DNA of 64,000 nt from Streptomyces sp. MP131-18 (lineage in GTDB: Bacteria; Actinomycetota; Actinomycetes; Streptomycetales; Streptomycetaceae). The stretch spans positions 3,024,872 to 3,088,871 of the forward strand of contig NZ_LZNS01000001.1 in NCBI RefSeq assembly GCF_001984575.1, written 5' to 3'. The position numbers and the translations under genes are program-made. The notes below the pieces were generated by a model. It saw only the letters and a program-made list of their open reading frames with translations. It did not search any database and was not told the origin of the DNA. Positions 63,916-64,000 of the stretch are shown in pieces; the stretch's first letter is position 1, and the number at the start of each line of letters is the position of its first letter.

Positions 63916-64000
63916 CCACCGCGGAGGCGACACCCGCGTCGTGGCTCAGCGAGACGTGCCAGGCACGCACGCCCAGCTCCGCCGCCCGCGCGGCCACCGA
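63899..64000 (-). CDS. acpS: Holo-[acyl-carrier-protein] synthase, 3' end (truncated by window edge)
   Basis: The last 33 residues are visible on the minus strand: [22 protein letters not shown] and AVVIAEG, the C-terminus of AcpS, which transfers 4'-phosphopantetheine to acyl carrier proteins. The W-H-V-S-L-S-H motif is diagnostic. Its stop lies inside the end of nnrD. Position next to nnrD and alr is as in other streptomycetes. Confidence 0.9.
   Translation of the reverse strand, partial: SVAARAAELGVRAWHVSLSHDAGVASAVVIAEG

Overview
The window is very GC-rich DNA with G/C-dominated third codon positions, GTG and TTG starts, tight 4-nt ATGA/GTGA overlaps, and a gene set and order typical of a Streptomyces chromosome. 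From memory (not checked here), the stretch from pcrA to acpS follows the core order seen in S. coelicolor: pcrA, guaA, chorismate mutase, kinase genes, glycerol-3-phosphate dehydrogenase, guaB3-guaB, an ECF sigma factor (ShbA type), bldM, whiD, groEL-groES, tsaD-rimI-tsaB, tsaE, alr, nnrD, acpS. I saw no tRNA, rRNA, CRISPR array or intact transposon.

Left accessory part (1-10400). It starts with the end of an ABC uptake operon (ATPase and lipoprotein). A short remodelled zone (1600-4820) follows, with a MarR-family C-terminus fused head-to-head to a 5'-clipped cupin gene, an intact divergent MFS exporter/MarR pair with a clear operator, a fragment of a phage-associated gene type, and a twice-frameshifted glyoxalase pseudogene. 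Next come an aromatic-acid-exporter-like (FUSC) protein and a four-gene minus-strand operon for ring hydroxylation and gentisate cleavage (flavoprotein hydroxylase, gentisate dioxygenase, FAA hydrolase, IclR regulator).

Middle part (10400-33000). The helicase gene pcrA is followed by cell-surface and signalling genes: two NlpC/P60 hydrolases with coiled coils, a DsbA-like protein without its CxxC, DoxX, and a PspC membrane protein opposite a PspC-histidine kinase/LuxR regulator pair. Embedded here is the most interesting locus, 15946-20539. It is a two-gene unit of a small trypco2 protein and a 1423-residue protein that joins a trypsin-like protease, a STAND-like P-loop NTPase and about 17 tandem ~38-residue helical repeats. 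This is the architecture of NTP-dependent conflict or immune sensors. A secreted GH9 cellulase under a perfect CebR operator follows. guaA is divergent from a possible 27-codon leader peptide and chorismate mutase, and downstream lies a structured RNA that looks like the actinobacterial 6C RNA.

Right core part (33000-64000). A GMC oxidoreductase/aldehyde dehydrogenase pair is followed by a transmembrane pseudokinase beside an active-looking Ser/Thr kinase, glpD, a UDP-sugar-dehydrogenase-like protein lacking its catalytic cysteine, and a PhoX-like phosphatase. Then come guanine nucleotide synthesis (guaB3, guaB), the developmental regulators (ShbA-type sigma, BldM, WhiD), and the chaperonin operon with two CIRCE operators. 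The window ends in the tRNA t6A-modification operon (tsaD, rimI, tsaB, tsaE) interlocked with alr and an alpha/beta hydrolase, then the NAD(P)HX repair enzyme and the 3' end of acpS.
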